Shown: positions 23,391 through 36,562, numbered from the stretch's first letter. The stretch: DNA of 64,000 nucleotides from Mesaphorura yosii (GCA_009869945.1 WIXG01000174.1:1-64000), one strand, 5' to 3'. The notes: generated from the sequence alone by a model not told the origin. A program made the numbers and translations.

Positions 23391-25691
23391 TCAGTTGCAA
23401 GTACTAATTTCATACTCTCGTCGACACTCTGAACAGCTCACCGAACAACACCACTGAAACTTGCATTTGCAGCGTTCCGTCCGTACAATTCTCTGCGTGC
23501 TGAATCCACGGTTGCAGCATAAATTCTGGCATGCTTCATGACTGTTCGGATTCTGTACAGGAAGAAGCCAAGCTTAATTAACAGCTCGTAAAAATAAACA
23601 CAGCGACAATTTTGGGCTTACTTTATTGCATCTCCGTCCTTTCGTTCCGAGAGAACCTTTCTTCAAATCTTCTTCGCAAAAATCTGGCGACGACTTCACA
23701 TAAACTAAATCGGTATCCGAATGCTGTACGCCATCGCGACTCATCAACGTCTTCCTTGATCCAATTCGCTTCTCAATGACGTGACTGGCACGCTCAAATT
23801 TATCGCGAAGTACTTCCCCAATTTCTCGAAAATTTGGCATGACTCTGCAAGAAATTGTTTGTTTGTTATAAATTGTTTGTAATAAATTATTATTTTCGTA
23901 ATTACCAATAACTTACCTCCAACATGTTTTGATTTCGCACGAACCAGAAACGCCGTGGCATTTGCAATCCACTTTCATGTGCTTCATGATAATCTACGGG
24001 CGAAATGGTTAACAGGTAAAGAAGACATGAGAAAAATTACGTGGCTTTGGCCGACATGCGTTCTAATGCAAAGTCGTAAGTCAAGCTGGTACAAGTCAGT
24101 GCTGATAAAAAATAGCTTCGTGTGTGTTTTTGAAACTTAATATCCTTGTGAACTTAAGAAGCTAGAAAAGTTTCAGTTACAATGCGTCAGTGAGTACACA
24201 GTCGAGCCGAGGTTAAGCTTACCTTTCGTCCAGCTTCGTTATTGTGCAGATTCATTAGAGCCTTGGCCGTCTTATTTCCCTTTTTACGACTTAGTCGATG
24301 ATCTTTCGCATCCACAAAGGACCGGCTGAGACTCACTCCGTAGTCGATATTGTCGGAACATCCGGCCCATTTGAAGTTACTGCTCAATCCATAGTAGTCA
24401 ACTTCATTAGACCGGTCGCTCATTGAACGGTCACAGCCGCAATTCGGCGAGTTTCCGGCTGAACATTGTTTTGTGACGCTGTGCGCGACTCCCGCGGCAG
24501 AAATTGCATGGAGAAATGCTGCTTCTCGAGTACCTGCACGTAAAGTAGTTGCCATGTATGAAACCTTTTAGGTATGATCATGCTGCTTAATGTCGGATTA
24601 TTAAATCAACTCAATGGCATATTAGCATAATTCAAATTAAGCGAACTCTATTTACCTTCTGGTACAATTGGAAACTTCTTTACACTGCGGAACTTCCGTT
24701 TTGGTAAAATGAGTTCTGAACCGTTGGAACTCCTCTTTCCTGCAATTAAACACAATATCAAATCAAACCAAGCCTACACGCTTCGGATGAGATGGCATAA
24801 GACATGAAAGTAAGAACCGAATCTTGAACTCAATGAGATGGAGTATTTCAGCCAGTTCTTTCTCTTTCTGTCTGTCAAGCCGTGCGTGAGCACATTACAA
24901 CGCAGCAACGCCATGAGTTTTGTCTCGAATGTGACCGTCTAGAAGGCATTATTAAATCTCGATTTCGGGTGGAGTTTCTTTTGTTTCGAACACTCTTGTG
25001 ATTTGTGCAAGGTTTCGGCCATATGTTGCACAATTCGTCTGCGGGTGAGTATGATGACTATGACCTTTACTTCACTTGTGCTCAGATTTTTCATACCCAG
25101 GGTTGGCGTTGAAAGCAGAAAAAGAGAAAGTAGAGTCTGTGCAAGCCTTATTAAATCCACGTTAGTCTATTGTTCAGAGCTCAGATTCAACCCAAAGCGA
25201 TATGTGAATTTTCCTACAAATACATATAACATCTCATCAAAAGTAAAGCTTTCTGGTTGAGAAAGACATAGTTGACGATATGCTAGAAAATAGCAAGATC
25301 ACAAAAAGAAAGAATAGAAAGTCAAAAACGAGCACAAGTGCGATTGACAAAGAAAAGTGGCAGCTTCCAATATCAGTGATCCTGTTGGTTCAGTAATGAC
25401 AGGCCGGCCGTATGTCGCGTTATCGCATTGCGTAATCACCCGAACGAACACTTACCTTTAAAGAGTTTGACGGTTGGTAGCGAGCAGTTCCATCGTCGGG
25501 ACCGGAACTGGAACTGACACTCATTCAGAGCTTTCTCTGCCCCGCTCCGAATACTTCCAATGAACTCTGGATGATTTTTACAAAATTTTAGCTGTCCTTT
25601 GATCAGCTGATTGGACAGGTGATCACAACTCGGTGGCGCTTCGATAAATGCGGAGGAAGCGGAGGATGGTGATGTCGTGGTCGTGATGGCT
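23391..25691 (-). CDS. Wnt4: Wnt4-class secreted ligand, 5' exon(s) not found
   Basis: A lipid-modified secreted signal for Frizzled receptors. The exons read, in order: 25691-25456 (Cys-rich start, [17 protein letters not shown]), 24739-24656 (a 28-residue basic insert), about 24543-24222 ([20 protein letters not shown], then [40 protein letters not shown]), about 23988-23920 ([16 protein letters not shown], with the acylated Ser), about 23845-23626 ([25 protein letters not shown]), and 23551-23391 ([30 protein letters not shown], end STCN). The SPDFCE block, the GCSDNI.YGV block and the LHNNEAGRK block match Wnt4 best. The signal-peptide exon must lie above 25691, probably beyond a long intron; I could not locate it. 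The last exon ends with the usual Cys pattern. Confidence 0.9.
24656..24739 (-). other. Wnt4: Symmetric 84-nt exon of Wnt4, probable cassette
   Basis: The exon has a TTAATTGCAG acceptor and a GTAAAT donor and is exactly 28 codons in phase 1. Skipping it joins LFKG directly to TREAAF in frame, which is the usual spacing in Wnt4 proteins. The encoded peptide is strongly basic ([20 protein letters not shown] and eight more residues) and has no counterpart in Wnt4 proteins I remember. Confidence 0.7.
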
Positions 25692-28600
25692 CTGTAGCAA
25701 AACAAATGGGGAATTAGCACAGTTAACTAATTACGAACCAGTCTATCAGGTATTTGATGTAATTAGGGCAAGAAATATGAGCATGGACTCAACGAACTGA
25801 TAAGACACTCGAAACAAAACAAGATTCCAGTCACTTGGATCAATAAATTCAACTGAGGTTTGTGTGATTCCATTTACTTTAATGTTGCAGTCATGTCAAA
25901 TCAAGTCATCAGTACAAGTTGTGAGTGCATAAAAAGTTAAAGTGATCATGTAATAATAATTAAAAATTAGTTGCATTTGATATCAAGATGCATTTTACAA
26001 TCTTATTCATATCTTCCTAAAGAATGCATGGACAGCCAGATTTGAGGACGCACGGCCCATCACTATATCGGCGCGAGCAATAAGACCAGCACCACTGGCA
26101 GCCAGGCGGCAGTGAAATATTTCTCTCCAACAGAGAAATATAAATCAAAATCCCTTGCGTTGCCCTACCTTGTCCTGGCTTACGTAGTTACGAAGCTACG
26201 AAGGAATAATTCATCTAATCTGGCTATTGAATCTTTCCTTTTCAACTACACAGGCATGCCTACTAATCAAATCAGGATTTCACAAATTACGACCACGAGC
26301 ATGGCCCGCATCTGATTCTAATTCTGAATCTAACCCTTCTTCGTCGCAGTCGTCGCTCTCAGCGTGGAGAGCCTGAAAAAGTTTCTGAATACCAAATTAG
26401 CTTACGCATTTGTGCGAGACATTTCCTTCATTACACAGCCCTCGCATTGTTTGGATTCCTGCGTTTTGTGTTGCGTACGAATTACGCGGACTGCTTAATA
26501 ATGTTAATGTACAGCATCACAACAGATTCATCAAGTAGAAGAATCGCAGAGAATAAAGAAATGAAAGAAGTTGATGGCTGAGAAAAGATATTCTGATGAT
26601 GATCATGAACACCGTCATCAACAGCAGCAGCGAGGCGAGGCGAAGAGGTATCATTTGATCATGAAAAGACGGAGACGAAGACGAAGCAGCAGAATTTCTT
26701 TCTGTTCTTGACAGGAGATTTATACTAGAGTTACAATGTGACTGGAATAAGTTATTCTCTGTATTTACTGGTGGAAATGCGTGGATTTATTCAAGTACCC
26801 ATCGCGGAAAGAGAAATGATCCGAGCCGAGTTCGTGGTGCTTTCTGCAGTGCAGGACGGGCAGTCACAGTAGTCCTGGACAGGCCATCGCCTTCGCCACG
26901 CCATGTTCTCTCGTCGTCGTAGTCGAGAATTATTTATAGCAATAATAATGTACGAGATTCATAAAATAAATTTCTGTTCATTCAGAACAGTGCTCAGTCA
27001 GGGTAGGAAGGCAGGCTGGGCAGAAGAAGAATTCAGGAATCTCTTGAAATTATTAATTACGACGCAAGACCAGAGACGAGCGAGGCAAGGATTCTTCGAG
27101 AAGATTCTTATTACATTTTATTGTTGCCCTTTTCAGCCTTTTCTATTCCTCGACTCAATTTATGATCTCTGCCGTTTAGGCAGGCAGGCAGGCATGGAAT
27201 CCTAACATGGCAGGCCGAGGATGAGAATAATGGAACAAATCCAATTTCTCATGTCATTCTCATCTTCGTCTCTGTCGGGTTGTAAGTTTTTATTATTGTT
27301 ACGCGAGCCAATCAACCAGAGCAGCGTGAAGGAAAGTGTAAGCGTGAATCGTGAATGCAGCCGGTGCAATGCAGTAGCTCAACACTCAACGCAGGCGAGA
27401 AATGCAAGAGAAATGTTGAAAAAATTGGAATTATAAAATTTCTTGATTCTTGAAAGAAATGTGGAAATGAAAATGTATTTTAAGAATGATATTTTATTAG
27501 CCTGCTGCACGAACACGAAGAAGATTGACGACTGGGACTACTTATCTACTAGAAACTAGGTAGTTGCAAGGCTGCGGCTGCAAGCGAGCGAAGAAAACGA
27601 TTCCGAGTATTTTGAAGGCGATGGCGATGATGATCTGATGATCTGCTTTGTATAACAATTTTTCTTGACAAGTTGTACACATGTAAAAGTAGAACGCAAA
27701 GGCGAACATAGTGTCTGCCTGGCTGCCACTCGTCAGTGCATCTCGATACGTGTGTATCAAATCATTCTTGTCATCACGAAAAGACTAAACAAATATGCCA
27801 CCGCCACCACCACTGGTGGTGGTTCGGACGCGGGTGGCTTCTACGAAAGCATGCTTGCACTTTCGGTTTTTGAGGTTTTGACAATCATTTCGAGGAACGC
27901 AGCCTTCGCCCGATTTCGTCTTTCGCGTGGCGCACGCGAACCGCGAACATTCTAGTTCATTAGCTGCTGAATGCTGTTCAATAGTTGATGGTTACCCAGA
28001 AAAATCATAAAATCATTACACACTGAAACTGAAGTACAACTGAAATTGTAAACTTATTAAAGTTTATAAATAGCACTCTTTGCTAAATACTTGACTCTGA
28101 CTCGAACTCGAAAAAGTTTACACTTGCGAAAATTATATTTCTTTTTTATTACCTGCGCTGCACTTGCATTCCAGTTCAACAAGAGCATAAACCTCAATTT
28201 TAGGAGACTGCGAAGGCGAGTGCAATGAATCGGCACAAGCGAGTGTGAACATGAAGTTTTTCTCTTGCAAAAGCCTTGGAACTTGGAATTGAAACTCTTC
28301 TGCCACCGAATTTCGAGAAAATGACGTAATTTCTGTACTCGACATCTTCAGCCGAATTTTACAAGATTCGCTAAAAAAATTATTTACCCTAAACTCGAAA
28401 TCTTGACACCGACTGCTGTCAGTCAGTCACAATAAGGATGAACAGAACCCAAGCCCCAATGCACTTTTTAAGTGCAACCAACATCTACCCGTGGGTCGCT
28501 GTCGCGCCGCCGGCCGGCGAGGTTGTAGCAATAAAAATTTTAAAGCCTCTCAGCTACACTTATTTTTAGTTGCAATCTGCCTTCTGCCATATGTGCGATG

Positions 28601-31600
28601 AGATCATTGAGCGTCAGGCGTAGATGTCAGGTTTTATGATCTGCCTTTGTGGCTGCCAAATCGACATTCGAATTAAGACTCCTACCGCAGTTACCACACG
28701 AACCCGAGTATCGACACCTTGCTGTAGATTTCATGCTTGAATGCCCGTCGATTATGCTAATTTTTCCATATTTTATTGCTCCCGGAGATTTTTCTCCCGT
28801 GTACGTAATTGCTGCAACTCCGCCGCGTTTCATAGCAAAGGCACGCAGGCAAGGTGCAACGCCACCATTTCCATCTCGAGTCCGACCTGATCGATGGTGT
28901 TACTAACAAGTTTTAAATTGCTTTTAGCATGCACGCAATTGCACGCAGCCTGTCATTGTACGCCACATTGCTGGCTGCTCCTGCTTGTGCTGCTGCCAAG
29001 CAATGCATCAATTCAGGTGTAAGAAATCATAAAATTGGTTTTACACCGGCCGACCGGGCCACTGATTTGCTGTAATTTCAGAATAGAAGACGAGAAATGG
29101 GTATAATTTACGCAGCATGCAACGTCAACGTCAAACGCCTAATCAAGGGAGATCGAAGAACTCCTGTATCGTATTTCATACGTTAGGCACTAGGCATGTA
29201 CGCATTTTGCATTTTCACTGGGTCCAGTGCATAAAATGAAAGGCAATAAACCAAAACTTTGTGAAAGTGCCTGCCTGCTTGTCTTTACTTCAGGCCCAAA
29301 TCAACTGTATATCGATGTCGGACCGGCGCGCAGCGACGGACTCTGGGCAGGCTGGACTACTGCGAAGTGAATAATGAAAACATGCAAACGTACAGCAAAA
29401 GACATCAGCAACATTTCCTTTTGCTTGTCTTTCCGTGTGAAATTCACCACCTGAATTGCTGTATTGTTTGACGTGAGATTTATTGCTTTATTCACGCGTA
29501 TTTTGTACTGTGTTTGTGTTTTGGCTGAATTCGTGGTCTCCGAGCCCAATGAAGTTCGAATCCATAATTCCATCTTATTCAGTGGCAGTCGTTGGTTTAA
29601 GAAAACAATAAGATTGAAACGGAATTAAGACTTACAGCCACCGAATTGCGTCCACAAGCGGCGATGCGTGCATTAAATAAATTATCACTGATATTAAAAT
29701 TAAGTTGAGAGTCCTCCGGTTCGATCCCATTGGAAAGAATTTCATTGTAGCCCGAAACACGATGTGGTTCCAAGATTTCCAAAAAGGTGACTTTGCTCAA
29801 GGGTCCAAGTGTTTAAGATTTGAAGTGAGCATCATCGTCAATTGACTTTCTTCGTCTCAACCCATTACAACGGTCACCGATACTTCATTTCACTGATTAG
29901 TAACACCGTCTTGGAATATGAAAAACGAAACAGAAACTACACGTCAATTCAAGCGTTCTTCAGTTAACTTGACGGCACCAACACCACTTTCTTGTAATTC
30001 CAGCCGTGCTTGGTCTCAGCTTGTCCTTTTGGGTTCGCATCCACAGGGGTAAGAGCCTCGTCATGCAAAACTCACAACTCTAGTCGATTGAGAACTCGGA
30101 ACGACGAAACCGGTACCAGTAAATTGTCTAATCAAACTGAGCACTCAAATACTGTTAAATATGATGTTCTTGTCATGCTCACCGCCGCACTGCACTGTGC
30201 TGGACAGCTCAGATTCCACGGCGCAGGTAAAGTAAGAAGTTGAAATTTATTCAATGCACAAAGAATTGACGACTGGACGACTACCTTCTCTTCTGGTTCC
30301 TCTTCGTTGCAGCGATATTATCCAGCGTGAGCGCAGTTCTTTTGTCGGCAAATCTCACAAAGTCTCAGTTCACAGAGAACAACTTCACGAACGACCGATG
30401 CGTCTCAAATGCCGTCCCGACGACTGCTAAAAGACAACAGAAACTGTTCATTTCTTTTCTCTTAGCTTAAATACACTAACACAAAACTCATTCTCACTTC
30501 TTTCTCACTCTCTCCGCTCCTCATCTTCATCCCTTCTGTGCGCGGTTTGTCTAATGCTGTTCTCCCTCAAATGTGTGGAACTCTGCAGTGAATCTTCTGG
30601 ATGAAGAAAAGTTTTTGTTGCCAGCGTTTGTCTGTCAGCGCAATTCACTTTTACTCTTTCAAGCAATGAACAGATTCCATTCAGGCAGGCGATTCAGGGT
30701 GCAGCAAACGATCACCTGGCCGGCTGTTTGTTCGAAACTACAACGAAGATAGAGATTACAAGCCGCCGTCGACCGGAAACTGAACACGCACGCACGGTCA
30801 ATTGCTTTCCTGACACACGAAACACGAATTGGAATTCCGATGCCCAATTTAAGTCTTAATTTGAGCCAACTTGAGTCGGACCGCTGCAGGAGCTGCTGTT
30901 TGGTCGGTCGTTGTTCGTGCAACAATTGAAGTGAAATTAAATTGAAAAGGTACAATGTATCCAATTCAGACCGGGCCGAGTAAGTACGCGTATTACTATT
31001 ATTTAGAGAGTGTAAAGGAGCGCCGACACAATTTGGATGACGATGAACTAATAATGCTTGTTGAGTTTGGCCTGGCCGAGGCTGAAAGGCAGAGAGGCTG
31101 ACTCGCAATGAGAAAAGAATGAATTCAAAAATTTCGATGGTGAGACCGACAAAAAGAAAGAACCAACAACCAATAAACCCAAACAACGCTACCTGCCTAC
31201 CTGGCCTGGACAATGTTTCGCTGGTATCACGGCACGGCACGAGTAATCAAATACGAACTACTAAATGCTTTAAACGCATCTCTCCTGTACGCGTACCTGG
31301 AGAATTGGAATTTACAATTCATACAGTAAAAGGCAAGGGATTGCCAAGCAAGGCAGACACGGGCACGACCCAATCACGAAATCATAGACAGACCCGGACC
31401 CATCCATGATAAAAATATGATGAGTGGAGAATTATTAAGGAAAACTTAACTTTTCTCTGGACGGGGTATTAAAAGTATTACGCAAAGCCATGCCAAGCGA
31501 GTCAGCAAGAAATCCTTTCAAACACTTCTGAGAAGCTGAACCTGAAGCTTATGGCTTTACGCACGTGAATTGTGAATCTTTCTGCACCGCACCGTCCAAA

Positions 31601-32312
31601 TTAAAAGCAAACCTTTATTATTGTCTTTAAATATTATCCTTACCTTTAAAGTGCACAGCACTACAAATATACGCAATACGCATAGTGGCTTGCTAAGAGA
31701 AAGGCCAGGCAAAGTGCAAGACGCACGATGAATGCGTGAGCATGGAAGAATTACTTATATTACGTCAAACATTGATGTCCATATCCACGTTAATGTTAAC
31801 GTGACCGACAAACAAATACAGAGACAAAATACAACTGCGAACAGTCTTCTGAAACTGAAAGAAGTCGGAGCCAGGCCAGACCGAGCCGAGGGATGATTTA
31901 CTTTTCGGGTGCGGCGTCTTATTAGCAACCCAATCGCGTATCCCTTCCAATTGTGCCTGGCCTGTGCCTTTGTTCAGAGTGGGTTTAATTCATGTACAGA
32001 GCAGCATTGTATTAATAATAGCAGCCAACGTTAAACTGTTTAAACAAGATTGACTTGTCATCCTTCTTTTTACGATCTACGATTTTTACGTCGTGTCATC
32101 TTCGTCATCATCACATTCACTTTTGACTTGACGCGTTGACTTTGGAAGTTTTCAGTTTCAACAGCATACAACATCTTCCTCTTTTCGAGAATGTTAACTG
32201 CCTTCATCTTGCATTGGCTTTTGTTTCTGACGGGTTATTACCTAATTATCTGCCCCTTCAAGCATTATCAGTGCCTTTGCTGTCAAGTTAATCGTAGTAT
32301 TTCAGTTAGTAG
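25692..32312. other. Gene-poor tract upstream of the visible Wnt4 exons
   Basis: About 6.6 kb without a recognisable gene. It probably includes the first intron(s), signal-peptide exon and promoter of Wnt4. Several open frames of 60-190 codons exist on both strands (the longest at 30659-31240, minus) but look like chance frames: they have no family resemblance and atypical composition. GGCAGGCAGG runs occur at about 27179. No tRNA could be folded around the B-box-like GGTTCGATCC near 29718. Confidence 0.4.
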
Positions 32313-32656
32313 AGAGCTAGCCTTAGCTGTGCAGGGCACCAGTTCCCATCAGAACACTGAAGTTAAGCAGCCACAGGCGGGATAGTAGCTTTGATGGGTG
32401 ACTTCCTGTTGGCTAGCTCTGTATTACAGATGAGGTTTTTACCCCATTTGAGGGTTTTTCCTGATCCTCTGGGCAACATTCTCAGGCCCGAATGGGGTAA
32501 TACGGGGAGTATGATACTGGCGGAGCCGGCAAGAGGCGCCTGACCCATGTTCAGTAGCCTGTCTTAGTGTGGGGTAGAAGGACCCACACCCCACCGTGTG
32601 ATAAGTGGTCTGTCCTGATGCGGGGCAAAAGGACCCCAACCCCACCGGTGTCACAC
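32313..32656 (+). repeat. 5S-rRNA-derived, SINE-like structured element
   Basis: Positions 32313-32420 resemble 5S rRNA: CACCAGTTCCCATCAGAACA, then CTGAAGTTAAGCAG (internal promoter A-box region) and TAGTAGCTTTGATGGGTGAC (IE/C-box region). The ends AGAGCTAGCC (32313-32322) and GGCTAGCTCT (32411-32420) are perfect reverse complements, as in helix I of 5S rRNA. The 3' arm is about 10 nt shorter than in a real 5S RNA, so this is not a normal 5S gene. It is followed by a body of about 235 bp with strong inverted repeats (TACCCCATT at 32440-32448 against AATGGGGTA at 32491-32499) and two tandem hairpin units (32556-32655). The pol III promoter boxes look intact. This fits a 5S-headed SINE (SINE3 type). 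The 3' end, tail and target-site duplication are not clear. Confidence 0.65.
32556..32655 (+). repeat. Two tandem hairpin units in the body of the 5S-like element
   Basis: Two related units of about 48 bp (32556-32602 and 32607-32655) each contain a GTGGGG-type arm, an AGAAGG or AAAAGG loop, and an ACCC/CCCAC arm. Aligned cores are GTGTGGGGTAGAAGGACCC and ATGCGGGGCAAAAGGACCC. Each can fold into a GC-rich stem. Confidence 0.65.
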
Positions 32657-35600
32657 TTGTAAGTTTGGTGCAAAGAAACAAGTAAACGAAAAGGAAATGT
32701 GCTTTATGGGCCATGCCTGAAAAAGCTAAAAATGCCCCCTTTCATTTACTACTCATTTACTATTCTAGTTAGTATTCTATCAAATTCTTCCCGGCAATCG
32801 TTTCATTTCCAACTTCAAGTTTTATTCCGTTATCATTTTCTTTTTCACCACAATGAGTCACTACGTTTCAGATGTCCAGTTCATTATATTTTCTAGCTAG
32901 AGTCTCTAAAGAGAAAGACTGCACACAAAACCACAACTCATCTTGGGTTAATTATTCTTGTCCCGTAAAAATTCTGCATTGCTTGCCTTGCCAGTTGTAT
33001 TTCAAAGAGTCATCAATTACAGATTATCCACACACTTCATTTCATTCATCGATTTATCCATTCAGCCAGAGCCGAGGGCCCAGACCATCGGAATTCTCCT
33101 TCGAGTATCGAGTTATTCTGCCAATATCCAAAGCCAATAGTCAATATAACTCAATACTCACTCAATGACAGTGTTAATTTCATTCTTAACCCCATGCTTC
33201 GTGCTTCGTACTTCTGCGCGTACAGAAGTATTGAAAGCAAAAGTGTATTCGAACAAGCACGCTACGCGGTAACAAAAAGTACAAAACAAATGGAACTTGT
33301 TACTGATTCTGATTCTCAACAATGCTACACACGAACTTTGTGTACTACGAATTGTCGCTTGTAATCTCATTGTCATTGTCTTGCCTGCCTGCCTTTCCCT
33401 TCCTTTCCTGCGGCTGTGTCGCTGTATGCTCTTAAATATTAAATATTCTGAGCAATCAAGCATAAACTACAAAAGGAGATGAGTTTCACAAAAAAGGTCT
33501 CCTACTTTGCATTTTGCACTGCACGGCACGGTTTCTTTTCTGTTTCTAGTTTCTGCTTCATGGGTGACTGGAAATTGAAACGCAAAACGCACAAAATTAT
33601 GCGTGTTATGCATTTTCTTCCTTAAATGTACAAGGTACTTAAAACGAGCTTGAGGACAGGTAACACAATCGTACAAATAAGCGGACGAAGGAAAAAACGA
33701 AAATATCATGATAACACGCTCGAAGTTAACTAACTTAACAAGCCGAGCTGAGCCCTGCGAAAGGCGAAAAGTACCTGCGACCCGAACCGAGACCAGTTAA
33801 TCAGGTAACAAATACCTGTAAATTTTATACGCATGCATGCTCGAGAGAAGGCCCGGGACCCTGTTCACACAGAAATTGAACAATTCACAATTTTACGACA
33901 GTCAATTCCCTATCCTGTCCGGCTTTTTTCTGGACCCATTGTTAAAATGTCGTAAATATAATTCTCTTAATCCTCTCGTTGTCCTCTTTTTACCTGTGAA
34001 TATCTCGCTCGTAGTCGTAAAGGTCTTGTTACCTGTTTGCTAGTCGGATCTCTGAATGAACGAGTACAAGGTATCGAGTACGTGATACTCTTTCAGTGAC
34101 AGGACAGTGACCGACAACCTTAAACCTTTTGTTGCGAGAACTTGGAAAATGAAGTTTAACAACAAATTGAGCTGTTGACATCTAAACATGCTGGACACCG
34201 CTGTATCGATACTGGCGACGAGCGGACAGAAGAACAGAAGAGAAAAAGGACCACACCACCACAAAGCAGCAAACTGAAGAAATCTCGAACCAGAACCTGA
34301 TAGCCGAGTATCAGAAGGTTAAACCTTTGAATAACATTTTTCGAGATCATTACTCAACAGTCGGAGGGCTGACGGAATTAATGCAACAAATGACGCAAAT
34401 GAAGCTGTGAATTTCGTTTCTGGTAAAAGTAATAAACAGGCAATTAAAAGACTCCATATCACTTCGCAACACAGATTAGTTTAAAATTCGCGGCAGAAGA
34501 AAGTGCCAATGATAATTTCGGCCTCGAGGAAAAGTATCACCGAATGAAACCAGATTCATACCGTGCGAGCCAGGCTGATTTAAGCTAAGAAATTAATCAT
34601 CCGTAAACACATTGCGCCAAAGTACGCCAAGACACAGGCAGTGACGACCAGCTAAAGAATTTAAGATTTGGGAAGGAGCACCAAGCCCTGGTCTGGAAGA
34701 GGGTGGTGGCCATGGCCATTTTTCACATTTTCTATTAAAATGCATGGACAAAAAGTAGAGAGAAGGTCGAGTTCCTTTTCAGACTGCACAGCTTGAGACT
34801 TTTCTTCCCTGCCCAGCACAGCAATTCCATTGCCCATTGCACTGCAATGCCATGCCATTCATATTGCCATCCACGTCATGTCAGGCTAAGGCCCAGGCTG
34901 GTCGATGCTCAGTTTGAAAGAAAAAATTTTCACATTGTAAAAGATAACGATGATTAGTGTTTGTATTACTCTTATTATTGCACTGATGAACAACTCATCA
35001 TCATCATCTCGATTCGTTGCATGGAATGACGGCAATAAGGAATCAATAGACTGAATAGATAACCCAAACACGGAACCAGTGAAACTTCGATCTGTAAAGC
35101 CGTAAATCCTGGAATAAAATAAGATGTCAACGGCGTGACTGGGCAAGTTGAAAGCGCAGTAAAGCAATTCGCTTCGCACATGAATTCCTCTTCATCTTCG
35201 TGCTCCATTCATCGGGAATTGTAAATTGTAAATCATGTTGATGTTTATTTGCCAGTGAATTGTTGATTGCTTTAGGGCCTAAGCCAAAGATTATCATTTT
35301 CTCGGGACGGTGTGTGAAGGGAAATGGAATCCAGTGCTAATCGGACTTGTTCTGCTTCTCTGCCCTGCCGTGCTGTTCCAAAATCTTAATGTCTGCTTAT
35401 TAGGCAACAGCAACTGTGATAAGCCCCGGTCTGAAGTCTGAATTGCAATGCAGTGAAGCAACACAAAGAATGAACAGTTATAAATCACATTATTACCAGA
35501 GATGAGATAGCACTCGCTTTGATTAAACCCAACTGAAGAATTCCTAACGGCGAAACTGATGAACCATCATCCGAATCTAGCCACCACAGCACAGCCCTGA

Positions 35601-36562
35601 ATTCTTGTGAACTCGAAAGGCGAAAGGGTTTATCCGTCAATCCGTGCGTACTCCGTGGAAAAGATTTAAGCATGGACTAAACAATCTGAAGACTTCTTTC
35701 CTCACCACGTAATTCGTCGAGCTTGTAACCTGTACCGTGGCCATCCGTGTTTTGTTTTGTACCTGATAAAGGATTTGTTCGAGCAGTAAATCATACCCAT
35801 GTACCTGTACGCACATTATAAAGATATCTTTTAAACCCGCATCCCACATCGCACGCATAAGCATGTTTTACGCAGCACAGCACAGGACTGGACTGGATTG
35901 GCTCCTAAATCTTTTCCTGAGAAACATGTAACTTGAAGCCGGGGGCGAGAACCATTTAAGATACATTTCATGTTCACAGTTTGATAAGCTTGTTCTCGGT
36001 CTTTGGTCGTGGCTTGGCCCACCAAGAAGATGAACCTCCAGAAGAAAGAAAATACATGGCATGTATTATGTTAAGTATCTCATCATCAATATCAACATTT
36101 GCAGTGAGCAGCAGGCAGGATTCGGATTTAGTATTGGGTTCCAGTTTCAGGTAAGTCCAGGTAGAAGATCAAGATTTACGTACCAGACAAGAAGAAAGAC
36201 ATCAATATCTTTCCAGATTATAAACTAAAAGACTTCTTTACGCTTAGCCATGCTGTGTACAGGTTGGGTCGTGGATCCCGAATCCTAGCCTGGCAGTTGG
36301 CAATGCGAAGATCATAATTTCATCGCAGTCACTAAAGAATTTGGTAAAAAGGAAGTTAAAGTTTGCCCAAGTACAAAAACTACTTAAATAAATGCCAATG
36401 CTATTAATACACTATTTATATTTGGCCCACCATGTGTACAGAAATTCCATTTTAATTACTTTGACATGTTCGGTTTGAACAAGTCGAGTCGACTCGAGGA
36501 CGGATGGTCGACGCGTCGAAAGTCGACGGTGACGGTGGTATTACGACTTTGACAACATCTTC
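32657..36562. other. Gene-poor tract
   Basis: I see no gene here. Open frames are short and overlap on both strands without family resemblance. The palindrome TCGAGTCGACTCGA (36484-36497) and two further GTCGAC sites occur just before the LRR-like fragment. Confidence 0.4.

Noticed and set aside
28929-29072. Signal-peptide-like start (MHAIARSLSLYATLLAAPAC) on the + strand
   Set aside because: The frame ends after about 50 codons with no further exon that looks coding. It lies on the wrong strand for Wnt4.
29700-29730. tRNA B-box-like GGTTCGATCC
   Set aside because: No A-box or cloverleaf arms at the right distance upstream.
30659-31240. 193-codon open frame (minus) with a hydrophobic N-terminal stretch, considered as a missing Wnt4 signal-peptide exon
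   Set aside because: No suitable donor and phase to join the Wnt4 exon at 25691, and the composition looks random.
32313-32420. Functional 5S rRNA gene
   Set aside because: The 3' arm is about 10 nt short and the sequence diverges from the near-invariant 5S consensus outside the promoter boxes; a derived element fits better.
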